This document shows positions 10,311 to 23,303 of a DNA stretch of 64,000 bases, in pieces. The first letter of the stretch is position 1, and the number at the start of each line of letters is the position of its first letter. Source of the DNA: Bombus terrestris (taxonomy: Eukaryota; Arthropoda; Insecta; Hymenoptera; Apidae); assembly GCF_910591885.1 (NCBI RefSeq), contig NC_063272.1, positions 13,590,364-13,654,363 of the forward strand, written 5' to 3'. The notes under the pieces are model-generated. The model was not told the DNA's origin. It did no database searches and saw only the letters and a program-made list of their open reading frames with translations. A program made the translations under genes and the position numbers.

Positions 10311-13289
10311 GGATCCGCTTTTTTATGACAAGAGAGAAAAACAACACTAAAGCCTGGCTGAAATTAGTCAAATTATTTAAATTTATAAGCATCGTCCAAG
10401 TACACTACCATCGTGCACCTTTATTTAACGCTTCATCTGGATACTAAGTCGTTTTCAACCAGTAATTTTAGGTAATTTTTCATCATCTTTCGTATTCTGT
10501 ATAAATTGCGTCTTACTGAAAAAGATTAAAACGACATATACCAATTTAATAAATTATTCGATGATATTCTAGAAAGTTGGAAGAGTTTCGAAGAATTTTT
10601 TGGAATTTGCGAAAACACAAAAACCTGAAAGAAGGTGCATAAACCTAAATCAGCATATAGACGACGTCAATAAAAATAAGGTTGCAGACGATGTGTTAAT
10701 TAAGATTAAAAGGGACAGCAGTTGGTGATCTGATATTCTTCCTGGTTTCGTGTCGTTTTTCGTGTCCCCCCTCAATCGAAATGAAAATTTTCTTCGAACA
10801 TTTCGTAACATTTGATTAATTGCTTCATGTTAAATCTCATTTATTTCGAGATCATCCGTGTTGACCAATAAGTAGAATAAATTAAACAAATCGATACAAA
10901 AATCACACAAGGAACTGGTTTAATCTGAATAACGCTCAACATCAGGATCCTCGATCTCTTCTTCCGCTTGCCTTTCAAGTCTATGATTTATCTATCGTTC
11001 ACCGAAGCACTCGAAGAGATATCTTTTATTTTTCGTCGTATCATTATGTTGTTTGCATTGAATTATGCGAGGCAGCCACATGATGCAACATCGCAAAACA
11101 ATGATATCATCAGACGCCAGGCGATACGCAGGTGGTGCGTTGTATTTTCGATTTTGGTTTCGCGATAGGGTGACTTTCTGTGCCGATTGTCCACATCGTT
11201 TCACGTCGTTCGAAAGATAATACGCCACTCGAGCGATGCATTCGATGGTGGATTTCGTTGAAACGCAATTTCGTGGGGATCGATAAACATAACTGGTTTC
11301 TGACAACGCGACAATTTCCATTTACACGTTGGTTATGTATATTTATGTTGATAAATGTTGATGCAAGAAATTAGCAATTAACCAAGAATATCCTTTTCTT
11401 TTTATTTTTCACATTTATCTCGCTGATGATAAACCGTGTGAGTTTAGGTTACAACGTTGCTTTATCGTACGTTGAGGTGCTAAGCTCGCAGTGATAGAGC
11501 GTAGAATTGTTATTAGGCTTTCAAGGATTTCATAGATGGTCACGTTAATTTAATTCTACGATTCTTCGTCGGTTGATATCAGAGTCAAGGAAGCATCCGA
11601 GTTTCGATCGAGTTCGGTGCGCGTATCGAGACGTTACGCGACATATTAATCGCGACCTCGATAATCTATAATTGCATCAATCTCATCTTTCGCATACGTT
11701 ATCGCCTAATTATTAACCAACTGCGAACAAAAATAGCGCAGGGTAATGGCCAGTGACGTACGTATCAGCTCGAACGCTTTTCGAGTTCTTTTATTCTTTT
11801 GCTTCCTCGTTTGCTCGGTGAAAATGTAATTTACATTCGTGTGACAACCTTAATATTCGATATACAACGAATGCAAATATCGATATGCAAATTTCAAGGT
11901 GACGATCGTCGCGTGCCACCTCCATTTCCAATTATCTTCGAAGATAGAAACATCGAACTTCGGGATTTTCTTATTTCTCGCGTACAGCGTTTGATTTCTT
12001 AATTAGTTGGCGATTAATCGATTTCATCACGTCCTCTCGTCGCCATTCGCGTCTCCTCGCGTATTTACGCGTAACACCGCCCACGCAATGCGTTTTGCCG
12101 TACGCTATCTCTTTTCCGCTCCATCTCTTCCTTCCTTCTTCTCCTCATCTACCCTTTGAACCGCGAAGTTTATCTTCATTTTATTTATAATTAGCCACGC
12201 GAGGACGACGCACACGAGCAAACGAAACGGCATATCTTTCCTTGAACGTGAGGTTGTTCACGCGTCGATTGTTATGCAAAGCTTGGTCGACCATCCATCC
12301 ATGCCGTCTGTGATCTCGATCATACCGCTTTTCGACGATCACATTCCGTTATATAGAGTATCCTGTAGCTAATGATACAATCGACGGATAGATGATTTTG
12401 CACGAGAAGAAAAAACTTTTGAAGAAAATATAGAATACAATTTGTTTTCGAGTAAATGGACTCTTAAGATTCGCCAAAATACTCTCGGCTTGAAGAATTT
12501 CACAGTAGACTAACGTTTCTGTTGACTCGTGTCTTTGTTGTATTTGACAATGAAAAACACACGGCGCAACGGAATATTCGTGGATGATACATTTGATTTC
12601 GCCAGAAAACATTCGACATTTTTCCTATTCTTTTTGCATACACAATTCTCCTTTCATACTGGGAAAAGGAGAACTTTCTTTCAGTTCTCAATCTTTTCTT
12701 CTAATATATTCTACGACACTTTTATATATTTTTTAGAATACACAGATAGAGTGTTGATTTTATGTGATACGAATAAAAACCTTCAGAGTTATTCTATGCT
12801 TTGGATTATTTTCTCCTGTGGAATCCGCTATACACGTTAACTCCACTGACTCGAGTGGTAATCTAGACAAGGTTTAAGATGCAACGTGTTACATCGCTTT
12901 ATCTCGTATTATGATAATATTGCCGCGTTATTTTCTGCGTAGGTCACGAGTGACTTCTGTGATCGCATTTACTGAAACCTCCACCATGATGTGTCGCTCG
13001 AATAAAGGACAGTCGGTTGATTGGATTTATTAAGCGGCCTGTATCAGAGCAAGACATGTCTCATCGTTGTCGCGCTACTTAGAATAAACAATTGCGCGTT
13101 CAGATTCGAAACGACACACGAAGCAAAAACCTCGAGTCAAACGTCGTTTCGTAATGTCTCATACATATATCATCACATTGTGACAAACTCTGCACTTTAG
13201 CTATCTTCGGATGTAGTGGTATATAACTTGAAGAAAATGCGTCTTTCCCTCGTTGTCGCATGACCGTCGAACCCGCCTCAATTATGTTA
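10311..13289. other. Intergenic or intronic stretch
   Basis: AT-rich with short GC-richer patches around 11.1-11.3 and 12.0-12.3 kb. No recognisable exon, RNA or mobile element. The frames of 60-109 codons overlap on opposite strands and look like chance. Confidence 0.4.
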
Positions 13290-13320
13290 CACTACCCGCC
13301 AAAAGTTTAGATTCATTGCA
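13290..13320 (+). mobile_element. Tc1-like terminal inverted repeat motif (one end only)
   Basis: Directly after a TA dinucleotide (13288-13289) the sequence reads CACTACCCGCCAAAAGTTTA. Tc1-type transposons commonly begin CA(C/G)T...GGCCAAAAGTTT next to their TA target. No matching inverted copy was found in the next few hundred bases, so this would be one end of a decayed or deleted element. It is a short match and could be chance. Confidence 0.4.
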
Positions 13321-13406
13321 TACAATCGTACAATTGAAAAGGAAATGTCTATTTAGTATTCCGCTGCTTTCGTAAAGTCTTTGAATATAGATTAATCGAT
13401 ATAAGG

Positions 13407-13665
13407 GAGATTTCAATTAATATCTACGAGTCTTAGAAGTTTGTAGTTTTTCGTCAAATCTTTCGACAAAGATCTAATTCTCGAATTAAAGAAAATTTCT
13501 CTATATATCTGCAATCCTAGAATTTCTACTACCTTCAGGAGATATCTTCAGACAAAGATCTATTAAACTAAAAAAAGAGGATTTCATTGATACCTGCAAT
13601 TTTAAATTAATAACAAAATTGACAATTAAACTTTATTTTAGAATTCTTTTATCGATCTGTAAAAA
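13407..13665. repeat. Degenerate tandem repeat, unit about 85 bp, three units
   Basis: Three diverged units start near 13410, 13495 and 13580. Each runs through ATTTC(A/T)NT.ATAT(C)T.C(G/A)A, then a T-rich middle, and the first two carry a shared CGACAAAGATCT/CAGACAAAGATCT block (13463 and 13549). Spacing is about 85 bases. It lies just inside the Tc1-like end at 13290, so it may be internal sequence of that element. Identity between units is only moderate. Confidence 0.45.
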
Positions 13666-16600
13666 TAGCAATCTTAAAATTTACGAAACTTCCGGAATCT
13701 AATCGAAACTGAAATTTAGCCGTAACCTAATCCACTCTAATCAAATCCTTCGTTTTGCTACTTTAAAATAAAGTTAGTTCATTGACTAACGATATAACTC
13801 GAAACTTTTACCAAATATTGTATATTTGCAAAGATGCAGTCGCATGCCAGCGATTTTTTCATCGAGTTGTTTATCATTGGAAGAGGGTTCGACGATTTAT
13901 TGACGAGCGTGTTGATAAAAGCGTTACGAGCTGCGTGCAGAATGGCACCGCGAGCGTATCGATGCAGGAAAAAGAAAGTATCGCGAATTCTGGGGGAAGA
14001 GAGACGGGAAAGAGGGTCGTTTCATCGACGTATGTAGGAAAAATTCGATAAGGCCTCGTGAAAGGGGCACTTAATCGTTCGATTGACCCTCTGCTCTGAC
14101 GGCTCGGCTAAACTGGCAATCAGTAATTGTGTCAGACAACCGGCTGCCCTTGTTGACAGTTCTCGATGTCAGCGCACATCCCACGAGAATCGTCGAATAT
14201 TGTCGCTTGACTTTCCAAGATACTCTTTAGTTCGTGTCGCGTCAACGTTTCTTAATCTACTCATGGAGAGCACAAGTTTATTTTTGGAGTGGAAGTATCG
14301 TTTATGATAGAAGCTAATTCACTTAAATTCCTCTTTTATTTATCTTGTTATTAAAACGTTCGTGACTGGTAATTTTATCGAGAGCATCTCGAGTATCTTA
14401 TCTTAAAATACAAAATCACAAAATTCACAAATACACGTTTTATCGAAATCTCAAGGAATAAAATCATAATTAATCAAAAATTGAAATACGTGACTAAATG
14501 CGAATTTAAAAAGTCCTGTCTTAAACCACTATGATTATCATTCTGCCAATTACATATTCAAAAGTTTGAATATTTGAATATTTTTATCTATATTAATATC
14601 TCAAGTCGTTTATATTTCGTTGGAATCTTGCGTGATTAATGCAACAAACTAAGAACTATGGATTTTATTTAAGTGTTCGACGATCGTTCTCGAGGATTCG
14701 ACGATCTCACGATCCGAATCGAACGATATTCGGTGATTTGTTCGTGGATGGAATCCAGGCGACGACACTGCGCGCATAATTGCATTGATCTTCGTGAAGT
14801 CCGGCTGAAACGATGGTCGGATATCACCAATTACCCATGCCAGTCATCGTCACATGTTCAACTGTGTCCCCTATTCGTTATCAAGCGTCGAGATTTTTTT
14901 TAGACGCCGGGTACAGGCTGCACTCGTCGAGCGTGTACGGTATGCGCGTAAATCCGCTCCGTACACAATACTCGTTGCACGACCAGCGTTTCACTGTAAT
15001 ACCAAACTACGTCATATAGTGGATTATAGTCCAGCCGCGATACACCGGGGTCAAACGCCCTGTTATCGCAATTCCTTCGCATGAGAATACGCGAACGCGT
15101 AAATACATCGTAACTCTAATCGATTTTTGCTAATTGACGTTCACCAACCGATTATTTGTACATGGAGATCAAAGTATCTTCGTGAAAGATGCTTCTCTCA
15201 AATTTCTTAAGCTGTCGAAGATCGGATAGATTTAATAATCCTCATGGCGATTGAATATTTTTCACAGGAGAAATTCAGATGAACGATACTTGTTTAATCG
15301 ACCAATCGCGAGGAGGCGCGTCAACGGGAGTCGAAAATTCCCGTTACGATTAGAATAATCGAACGGATCGATCCCCTATTTCGATTAGGATAATAGAGGT
15401 AGTTTAATGAGTATAATGCTTGATTAACAGTTCAAAGATAGTATATATTTCCAACAACTTTGTAGAAAAGATAGTTACGCTGATGCGTAAGGTATAAGTG
15501 AAGCAGGTGAATGATCTAAGGATGTAAAGCCGATGAAGAGATGTTGACTGTTCTAAAGATGATGAACCAGTGAAGCTCGGTGACGATGCTGTTGCAAAGG
15601 GAAACTCGCGTTCGGTGGTGATCGCTCCACCACTGGTCGCTTGCGGGTGGAATCCTGGGAAACATGGAGAAACCCACGTTTCCCCAATTTTTACGTGATG
15701 GAGCAATAACCATAAGGAAGCTCTTGACTCGAAGATGCTTTATGCCAATTGACGGCCTTAGCGGTAAATCGAAAAGCCTCGTTTTATGACAGTTCCTTAG
15801 GATTATTGCGATCCACTTAATTGTGTTGACGTGGCGAGTGACCGCCTCGATCGAGGGATAGATTCCGGGCTACGCAAGGATTCACCCGACGAAACAATAC
15901 TATTGAAGGATATTACTGGTTATTGAAGGATATCGTTGGTATTTAATTATTTCTCTGCAATGATTCTAATATTTATTCTACTTTAATTAAATACCTAGCT
16001 TAACACTGAAACTATTACGATAGTCAAGATGATCAATTCGTGATTTTTCATTGAGATTTTGCAGGCTCATTGAAGTGCATTTTTGAAGAATCGAACGACT
16101 CTTTCTAAAATGCGCATATATTTCCGTACAGCTTTCATTTAGTTATACCTGTTTGGTCTAACCTGTCGTTTCATTTGGTTTACTTTCCCTGGAGGGGTAA
16201 ACCGGTTCACCCTCCGAGTTTGACTATTACTAACGTTAAATCAAGTAGAATAGGACATTTACTGATCATGGGGCTGGGTTTAGAAATTTAGCGATTCTAT
16301 CGTACATTTCTAATAATATAAGCTTCTACATAGATCAGTGCGTCAGTTTTGATCTTTTCTATTGTTGTTTCAATGCGCTACGTTATTATGGTTTAACAGG
16401 TTGGATAACCTTTCAGTCAGAAACCTTGAAGTCAATGATAAACGGGCAAACTACAAGAAAAATACCTTCTGAAGTTGAACCAGAAAAAGCCAATCAACTC
16501 GGAAAATTGATTAGGAGGTGCAATAAAGCGCTTCGAGTTACGATAAGCTCATCATGTTCGCATAGACATCGTTTACTTATCGTCGTACGTTCTATCTGTG

Positions 16601-18117
16601 CCCCTAGGTCTTTAACTGGGCGTATCGTACAAAAACAAGACAAGTAGGTCAGTCGAAAGTATAGTACGTTCCGGTTTTATATGCGTTACATCGCGATTGC
16701 TGCTAATCAAATCGCAGCTCGTCTCGCATTTTTCCGCGTGCACGCGGCCACGCACGCGCTCGGTGAATACCACGATAGTGCTACCGATACCGAACGATAA
16801 CAATAATCGTTTACGCGATTTTCTGCTCGGTCGATCGTCCAAATGTATTCGAATTCATGGGATCTCTGTCTCTCAGTGACTCACGTGGAGAATGTACAGG
16901 TTGCAAGTTTACGTAATAATTAATTATGTGTGCTCGTCGTTCGAACATCTCGTTCCTTCTTCTGTTGTTAATCGACACTGCTTGTCTTTTTTATCGAAAA
17001 TGAATATAGACGATTAATAGTCGCTTGTCAGAAATCACGTGGATCAGAAATAAGTTGGATAAGAAACAGATAAATCGCTGAGTTAGCAAAAAGAGATTCT
17101 TGTGTTTGTATTATAGTTTGTAAACGTAGTGGTGGATAGAAGAAGCTTCAGATTTAATAGATACTTGTGTGCATGAATAATATAGTTACTTTTTATGAGG
17201 GTAATGGTTATCTATTCCGGAATATGTGTTATATCTGTACCGCGGATGTGTATGCAAATTCAAATTATTATGAATTCAAACGAAGAGTTAGAATCTACCT
17301 AGAATCTAGAGATCTGTTTCATTCTTTTAATATTATCGGATAATGTTATGTGCGTTCAGTACAACTTTGTTCGTCTAGATTTCTCAAACTGCATAATTAT
17401 CTCCGATTTAATTGATCTTATTTCTTGTTCTTGTTAAACGTACATAATTTTCTTCTATAAAATTATAGTATCTCGTACCGGTTACCTTTTTAGATCTTCT
17501 TTCTTTCACATTGTATCGAACCTAGGCGCGTACATACCTAACAAACATATACGTCATGTATTTACATAGAACAAGGATTGTTTAGTTCTCGGTCAGCGCC
17601 AAACAATTTCAGATATCTTTAGGATCTCGTTAACGACTCGACTAAGAAATACACCGACCGAAATTGAAATCTATCAACAAATAAACTACGCCAAGTGTGG
17701 GGACGGGTGTACACGTGGCGCACGTATGATAGGTCCGTGTTCTGATCTTGTTCGCATTCGGCGAACAACGTTACACGTGTCGAGATATTGCGCCGTTCCC
17801 CACCGCTACGAAATTATTACATCGATTAGCACTCATCCAAGATGCTTATATTTTTAAGATAATTCGCTAGACGTATTCGCGATTTGAAATCATGCGCAAG
17901 TGAACGCTCGTTGTATAATTTTGCGAGCTGACAGTGCTCATCGAGAAATAAGGAAATATTGCTAATCGATATATTATGTTGTAACGTAAATGCATCCTCT
18001 TTTTATTCTTATATGCAAACGGGAAAACCAGGACAAATATATGTTACAGATTAATAAATTTAAAAATGAATTCTTTCGTTTCACGAAATCACGTGAAATC
18101 GACAATAATTTATTTTC
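13666..18117. other. Intergenic or intronic stretch
   Basis: AT-rich with a GC-richer patch at 14.68-15.08 kb where frames are open on both strands. A short repeat shared with the window's right end lies at 15296-15333. Near 15905-15940 the phrase TATTGAAGGATAT occurs twice in tandem. No recognisable gene. Confidence 0.4.
15296..15333 (+). repeat. Dispersed repeat fragment, also at 63496-63533
   Basis: The two segments share TCGACC(A/G)ATCGCGAGGA and then (A/G)GCGCGTCAACG(G/A)GAGT, about 30 of 36 positions, which is far above background. Flanks do not match. This suggests two remnants of one mobile element, for example an LTR edge or an internal fragment. Identity unknown. Confidence 0.55.
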
Positions 18118-18390
18118 ATGTTTGGAAAAAAATGTTCAATGTATTCTGATTTCGACGTAAGAGTGTTATTTGCATATCCTGGATCGATGTTACTTTTTCA
18201 TGTATTCTTACTGTGTCTCGTGTTATACATTACACATTCTTCATTCGTTGTAAATGCATTACGTTATTTATCGGTATGTTTCCTATTCGTTGTAAGTCCA
18301 CTATGTTATTTATCGACGTGTTTCTTATTCGTTGTATGTCTACCGCGTTATTTATCGATGACGAGTACTAGGTCAGCGGATTCAAGTTAA
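18118..18390 (+). CDS. ATG frame containing a 14-residue tandem repeat (uncertain)
   Basis: The frame has 90 codons from an ATG (MFGKKCSMYSDFDVRVLF) to a stop at 18388. It contains a hydrophobic stretch near residues 18-42 and then three copies of a 14-residue unit, FVV(N/S/C)xLxYLS(V/T)CFL, encoded by a 42-bp tandem repeat. The repeat length is a multiple of three, so any frame passing through it would give a peptide repeat. That weakens the case for selection. No splice or family evidence. It is as likely a minisatellite as a gene. Confidence 0.15.
   Translation: MFGKKCSMYSDFDVRVLFAYPGSMLLFHVFLLCLVLYITHSSFVVNALRYLSVCFLFVVSPLCYLSTCFLFVVCLPRYLSMTSTRSADSS
18244..18360. repeat. 42-bp minisatellite, about 2.8 copies
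   Basis: Units begin at 18244, 18286 and 18328, each with TTCGTTGTA at the start and TTATTTATCG at positions 21-30. The first two units match at most positions and the third is cut short at its 3' end. Confidence 0.9.
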
Positions 18391-18509
18391 ATAATTGATT
18401 AGACTTAGGCCATAGTATTAAACTTTCTCGCTCACCGTTTCAACAGCTTCGTTTAAATATTATCTCACGTTAATTGGACAAGTTTGATCTTAGAATCTGT
18501 GTTGACGAA

Positions 18510-18978
18510 ACATTTCTTTATCCTCTCATTGAGTATTGCAAGCTCATAAAATTTAGATCCTTAATTGGCCGTCCAATGTCGCTCACATATCATTATGATT
18601 TCTTGGACATGCGAAGTCAGTTAAATTTCTGGCCTCTTGAATTATATTTGACTCGCTAATGACGCATAAAATATTAAATAGCATTATTTTATACTCTGAA
18701 ATATTACCTCTTTTTAAGTTAAAAGCGTCGATGCTATTCAAAAGAACTCGTAATTTACTGCACGAAGAAGCTCGCCGTACGAGTTTTCGCCAACTTAACC
18801 ATGTTAATCGCATAATAATTAACGCCAATAAATTTTCTGATTCGATTAACTTTTTCTGTTTGCAATTCTCCTTCAAATATAATATCGATAGAGTATTATC
18901 AGCCGCAAAAAACTTGCGATCGAATTTGTATGCTAAAGGGTTATATAACCGTAAATAATAATAATAATAATGATGATA
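18510..18978 (+). mobile_element. LINE relic: RT C-terminal region with (TAA)n tail
   Basis: The frame from 18659 reads HKILNSIILYSEILPLFKLK, then LFKRTRNLLHEEARRTSF, NHVNRIIINANKFSDSINFF and FSFKYNI, to a TAA at 18956. It matches in order the tail of Jockey/CR1-type reverse-transcriptase ORFs: KILNG.IDC..LL, P.R.TRN..L...RT, SPINR...N and D.IDFF....FK..I. The frame just upstream (about 18510-18605) gives SLTYHYDFLDM, where that family has L.YRRDFLD, so a frameshift or small deletion separates the halves. The ORF runs straight into TAATAATAATAATGATGAT, a LINE-style microsatellite tail. It is 5'-truncated and decayed, and distinct from the Cys-tail family at 7.6 and 27.7 kb. Confidence 0.65.
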
Positions 18979-19341
18979 ATTTTATTACAATATTCTGTAC
19001 TTTTTAGTTCGAACCTCGACAAAATTTTGTCTTGCGATCGAGTCACCGACATTGTTACAGAAATGTGTAAAGGAGATTGCAGTTCGTTCACAATGACCGG
19101 TTACGATGGCCATTTTGCAATACGAAGAGTCGATTACGTAATCTTGTTTTACGGAATTCTTGTCCGTCGTCAGAGACTTTGTTTCACCCACGCGATCCTC
19201 CTCGTAATCCTTCGCGACAACAGGCACGCGCGTATGCGTCGAATAAAACGAGAAAGAGCGCGTAACGACGTAAGATATAACATCATACGAACCGCTGCGA
19301 TAAACTAGCCGGGCATTCCGCCAAATGCGAATCTAACTTAC
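18979..19341. other. Non-coding stretch
   Basis: Frames are open on both strands (plus 18970-19308, minus 18985-19227) but conflict with each other, and no family is recognised. A good minus-strand splice donor lies at its right edge, see the candidate exon at 19342. Confidence 0.35.
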
Positions 19342-19449
19342 CTCGACCGTCGCATATCGCGTCTCCTCCACGTAAAACACATCCTGTATACACGCACGTT
19401 GTATCCTATGGTTCGTAAACACTGATGCGTCATAAACAATAGCGGAATT
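19342..19449 (-). CDS. Candidate internal exon, 36 codons (unproven)
   Basis: Read on the minus strand, an acceptor (TTCTCATCTAAG) at 19450-19451 is followed by exactly 108 open bases. A near-consensus donor GAG|GTAAGTT (plus 19336-19341) comes next. In the phase-0 frame it starts NSAIVYDASVFTNHRIQ and ends VFYVEETRYATVE. The frame is closed by stops just outside both splice sites. A second frame is also open, so the phase is not certain. No family recognised. The 3' splice site has only a modest pyrimidine tract. Confidence 0.22.
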
Positions 19450-19451
19450 CT

Positions 19452-22400
19452 TAGATGAGAATTATGGTAAATGGTAGGATTTCAGCAAGGTCCTACTGAT
19501 TTATTTTTCGTTCTTAGTGCTCTTATGTTTTAGACGTGATATATCGTATAGTATCTACTTACGTTGTCTCGATCGAATCGGTAGAATTCCGGTCGCGAAA
19601 TTAGTGGTCGAACCAGGGATAAACGTGACTCGAAAATAGTCAGCTGTCGGACTGTTGCTATCCACCGTGTGTGTTTATTTTTCATCGAATAAATCTGCAT
19701 GCGATCTTTGGCCAACTATTTAGTGTCCAAACAGAAGAAGTCTGTACGAATCGATAAATGACCAGCGTGACGCTCTAGCAATCCTCAACGTCCTTTATAA
19801 TTTTCTCTTATTAGTGATAATATTTGTCTTTCTAACATACGACGTTGTTTGTCAACGATTATTTTACGACGAGAAAATGTAAAGTTAGATCGGAGCCTAG
19901 GAATGAAATTGGGTTTTTTTTATATATGGATCACGAGATTCTTCGAAAAATAAAGAACGATCTTCTTTCTACTAAGAGCATCTAAATTCCAGGAATTTCA
20001 ACTCGCTGAGCACAGACTTCGCGTAAACGTTAGAAGTGTTAGAATAATTCGACTTCAAAGCAGCAATCCATACGAAGAATCCTCTACTCGTGGCGTTTAC
20101 TTTACGTACCATTTCAACTCTTCAATTATCTGTTTAACACAAAAATTGCAATCGTATCGTTAGCGGTTTATCTGCAGCTAGCGAATCGTGGCGATTCTGT
20201 TGGCGGCGCGTTCCCCAACATCGTCTTGCTCTTTTTATCGGCTCAACCGACAAAAAGCCTGTTCTTTTTGCATTGTTTATCATGCTGCTGCACTGTACAG
20301 TTTTATCTTACGACCGGTTACCACGAGTTTTATGTGTTTTATCAAAGCCGTTTCGCTTCCCTTCCTCACGATTACGCCATGTTCGCGTTCCGACTAATTA
20401 TCTGTGCTCGTTTCATACTTTATTGCATCCCGATGCCCGCTATGCTTCGTTCTAACGGGGAAATTGCCAGGCGAAAATCGGAAAAAATCGACGAAAATCG
20501 AACGGTCGATCCTCGGATACTTTTCGAAAAATTCATCAGTATTTTATTTTCTCTTCTGAAGATCAGAGTTTGCGGAATTGACAAAGAATTTATGGCTGCG
20601 AAAAGAGATTGGTAGATGCAAAGATCGGACGTTGAAAACGTGATAGTGGTCAGCGTGTTTACGAAGGGAAATAAATTTCGGATCTTCGGGACGTCGTTCG
20701 TACTGGCAGATCTGAGAAACTGGTTACAATGCGTTCAAACAGTGTATTCTTGGAACGCTCTCCTCTACGAACGCTCATAACAACCATCGTGGAATTTGAG
20801 TGTTAGTGTTACAGATCTGTTATAGATCTTCTCGTACGTTCGATTAGATGTCCCCGACAATAATAAAACCATCGCATTAAAATTCAAAAAACGAAGATTT
20901 GAAAGTTTCAAAGTGAAATTGAATATGTACATAGAAATCACAAGACATGTATCGAAGTTGTACATTTTATTGAGACGAAGAAAATATTTGATACAGCGTA
21001 AATAATGAAATTTCAATGCGTATAAGTCGTCTCATTCGACCTTTCACCACTCCCTGTCGTGATTGTCAGCTTGTTCGCGTAATGTTACGCCTACGATGAT
21101 CAGAATGCGCGTGGATGACCGTTGTTTACCGTTTCACGATGGATTTGTACTCGGCACGGCGATCGCCTCGAAACTTGCTTCCTCCGTCGCGATACACGCG
21201 CTCGTCCACACGCTGAATTTACAGAGCTTTATGGTTGTCTGATGAATTTTATAGCAGGCCTTGAAGAGCCCCGACGCTGTTCTGGCGAGCGTGGAAGCTA
21301 CGATTGACGGAGCAATCCGCCGCTGAGTGATGTCACGTATCAAAAGTACTTACGCGTGTGTACCAGGGAACACGTGCAAACTAACGATCGGCTTATCGTT
21401 CGCATGCTGAACACACGTAGGAAATGCATACACGTAGACCTCAAGGAGACGGGAACGAGTGATTTTTATTAATAGGTTCGCCCGTTTCCATCGCTTCCAT
21501 TTTCATTCGAATAGAGCTAGCAGTTTATTCGAGTAATCGTTTGCTTGATAGAAATCGGAGAGTTTAGAAAATCGTAAAAAAGATTCTTCCATGATGATTG
21601 GTCCGATTTTTCTACGCGATCTGTGTGCTTATCTGTAGGTATCTGTAGGTAATTCTTCTATAATGAGAAGCAATGAAAAACGACGATAGTTTTATTTTTA
21701 TTGTATTGTTTATGATTCATATAATGTAGTGTTTGTCCTTTAAAATCTCGCGACTATTTTTAACAGTTAAAGGACGGATTAGCTTTCTTCTTGACATCTT
21801 GGAATTTAATCGCTAGATATAATATGTAAGTACAGAGAGCATGAAAATAATAGAATCGAGGAAGGAAAGTTTGCAAAGACCATTGACACGAACTCGGAAC
21901 GATCATTAGAAATTACATTAGAAATTAATCGGTATGTTGTCAAGTACATGCGTGTTTACGTCTCGACTCGACACCGCAACTTTCTAACGCATCTTTTACG
22001 TGATACGCTTAGCGATAACGCGTGGCACAATAAAAGTCGCGATGTTACAAATAGCTACATTTAATTGGCCTAATCCATTCTGTACATTATTCCGGTTACA
22101 TAAGCCGAATGTCTGCCTGTGGTTTGATCAATTCGTCATTTCGCTGTAAAATTGAAATTGCTCGACATGCTTCTTCGTGGTTGATTTTCGATCGGCGAAT
22201 TGTTCGTTGAAGATAACCGAGACGATTCGCGATCGACTGTCATTCGTTCGATTATTCTTAATCTGACAAGGGATCGGAATGTCGAGTCGTTCAGATAGAA
22301 ACGCGACTGGTTTTCTCGCGGGTTAGTCGAACTGCGCACACGAGTGTCTACCACAAAGTATAGTAACTGGGTCAACGAGTCGACGATTCGTTTATCTGTT

Positions 22401-23303
22401 TGTTTGCTCGCAGGTTTAATACAACAGTTATCGGACAGAACGATTTGTGGTTTCTTTCAACCCGGTACAGTGGGTGGTGTAGGTACTAAATTCTAGCGCA
22501 AAATTCCATCGCTTCTAACTCGACTGATATAACTTGTTTGGACGTTTAAAATCGATCCTTGACATTCTGTGATTTCAAATGTATTTATATATCTACATTT
22601 TTAATTATTACTTCATACATTTACTACTTCGATAACTTTTATTATTATGCTATTACATCGTTATTTGTCAATCTGTTTCCCAACAGACTCAGAAATGGGA
22701 ATCTTCACGAGTAAAAAATAAATTCTTATTACACAATGATGATAAGTATCATATATATATATATATATTTACATCGATAAATAATTAGTACAGAATGTCA
22801 AAGTCAAAGAACGAATCGCTGTTTCCTATCACATTCGCGGCAGCTTAGTCAAGTCGTAATTACTTCACGAATTACTATAAATCATACGGTTATCGTCGTT
22901 ATCTCGCCGGAGGATGTTTTTTCCGATTTTCAAACCAAGGAAGTCAGGTGTGTACCGCCGGTTAACGAGGAAATTCTTGGAACGGTGAACGATCGGCCAA
23001 ACGTACCAGGAAACGTTTTGCATGAAATTTAAACATCCTCGGGTTGGCCGTTCTGGTTCGCTCAAATCATCCCTCTCGCCTCGTAAAACACGACCGTAAC
23101 CAGTGGCAATAGTACAAAGTCCTTTAAATATCTTCGGCTTGGCCACGGGTTACGTAAAAAGATAATCTTGCACGAGCAAAGTAGGTTGTCCGCACCCGTT
23201 ATCTTTTATGTAATAACATCTATAGCAGCGTTTCTCTATCGCGAGAGACTAAATTCCATCGCACGGCACGTTTCATTTCGCTTTATCGCTGTATTTACCT
23301 TAC
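19452..23303. other. Intergenic or intronic stretch
   Basis: AT-rich, with a GC-richer patch at 20.2-20.5 kb and an (AT)9 run at 22751-22768. The 129-codon frame at 20226-20615 starts on TTG and has no recognisable domain. No RNA gene or mobile element recognised. Confidence 0.4.
22751..22768. repeat. (AT)9 microsatellite
   Basis: Nine perfect AT units. Confidence 0.9.
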
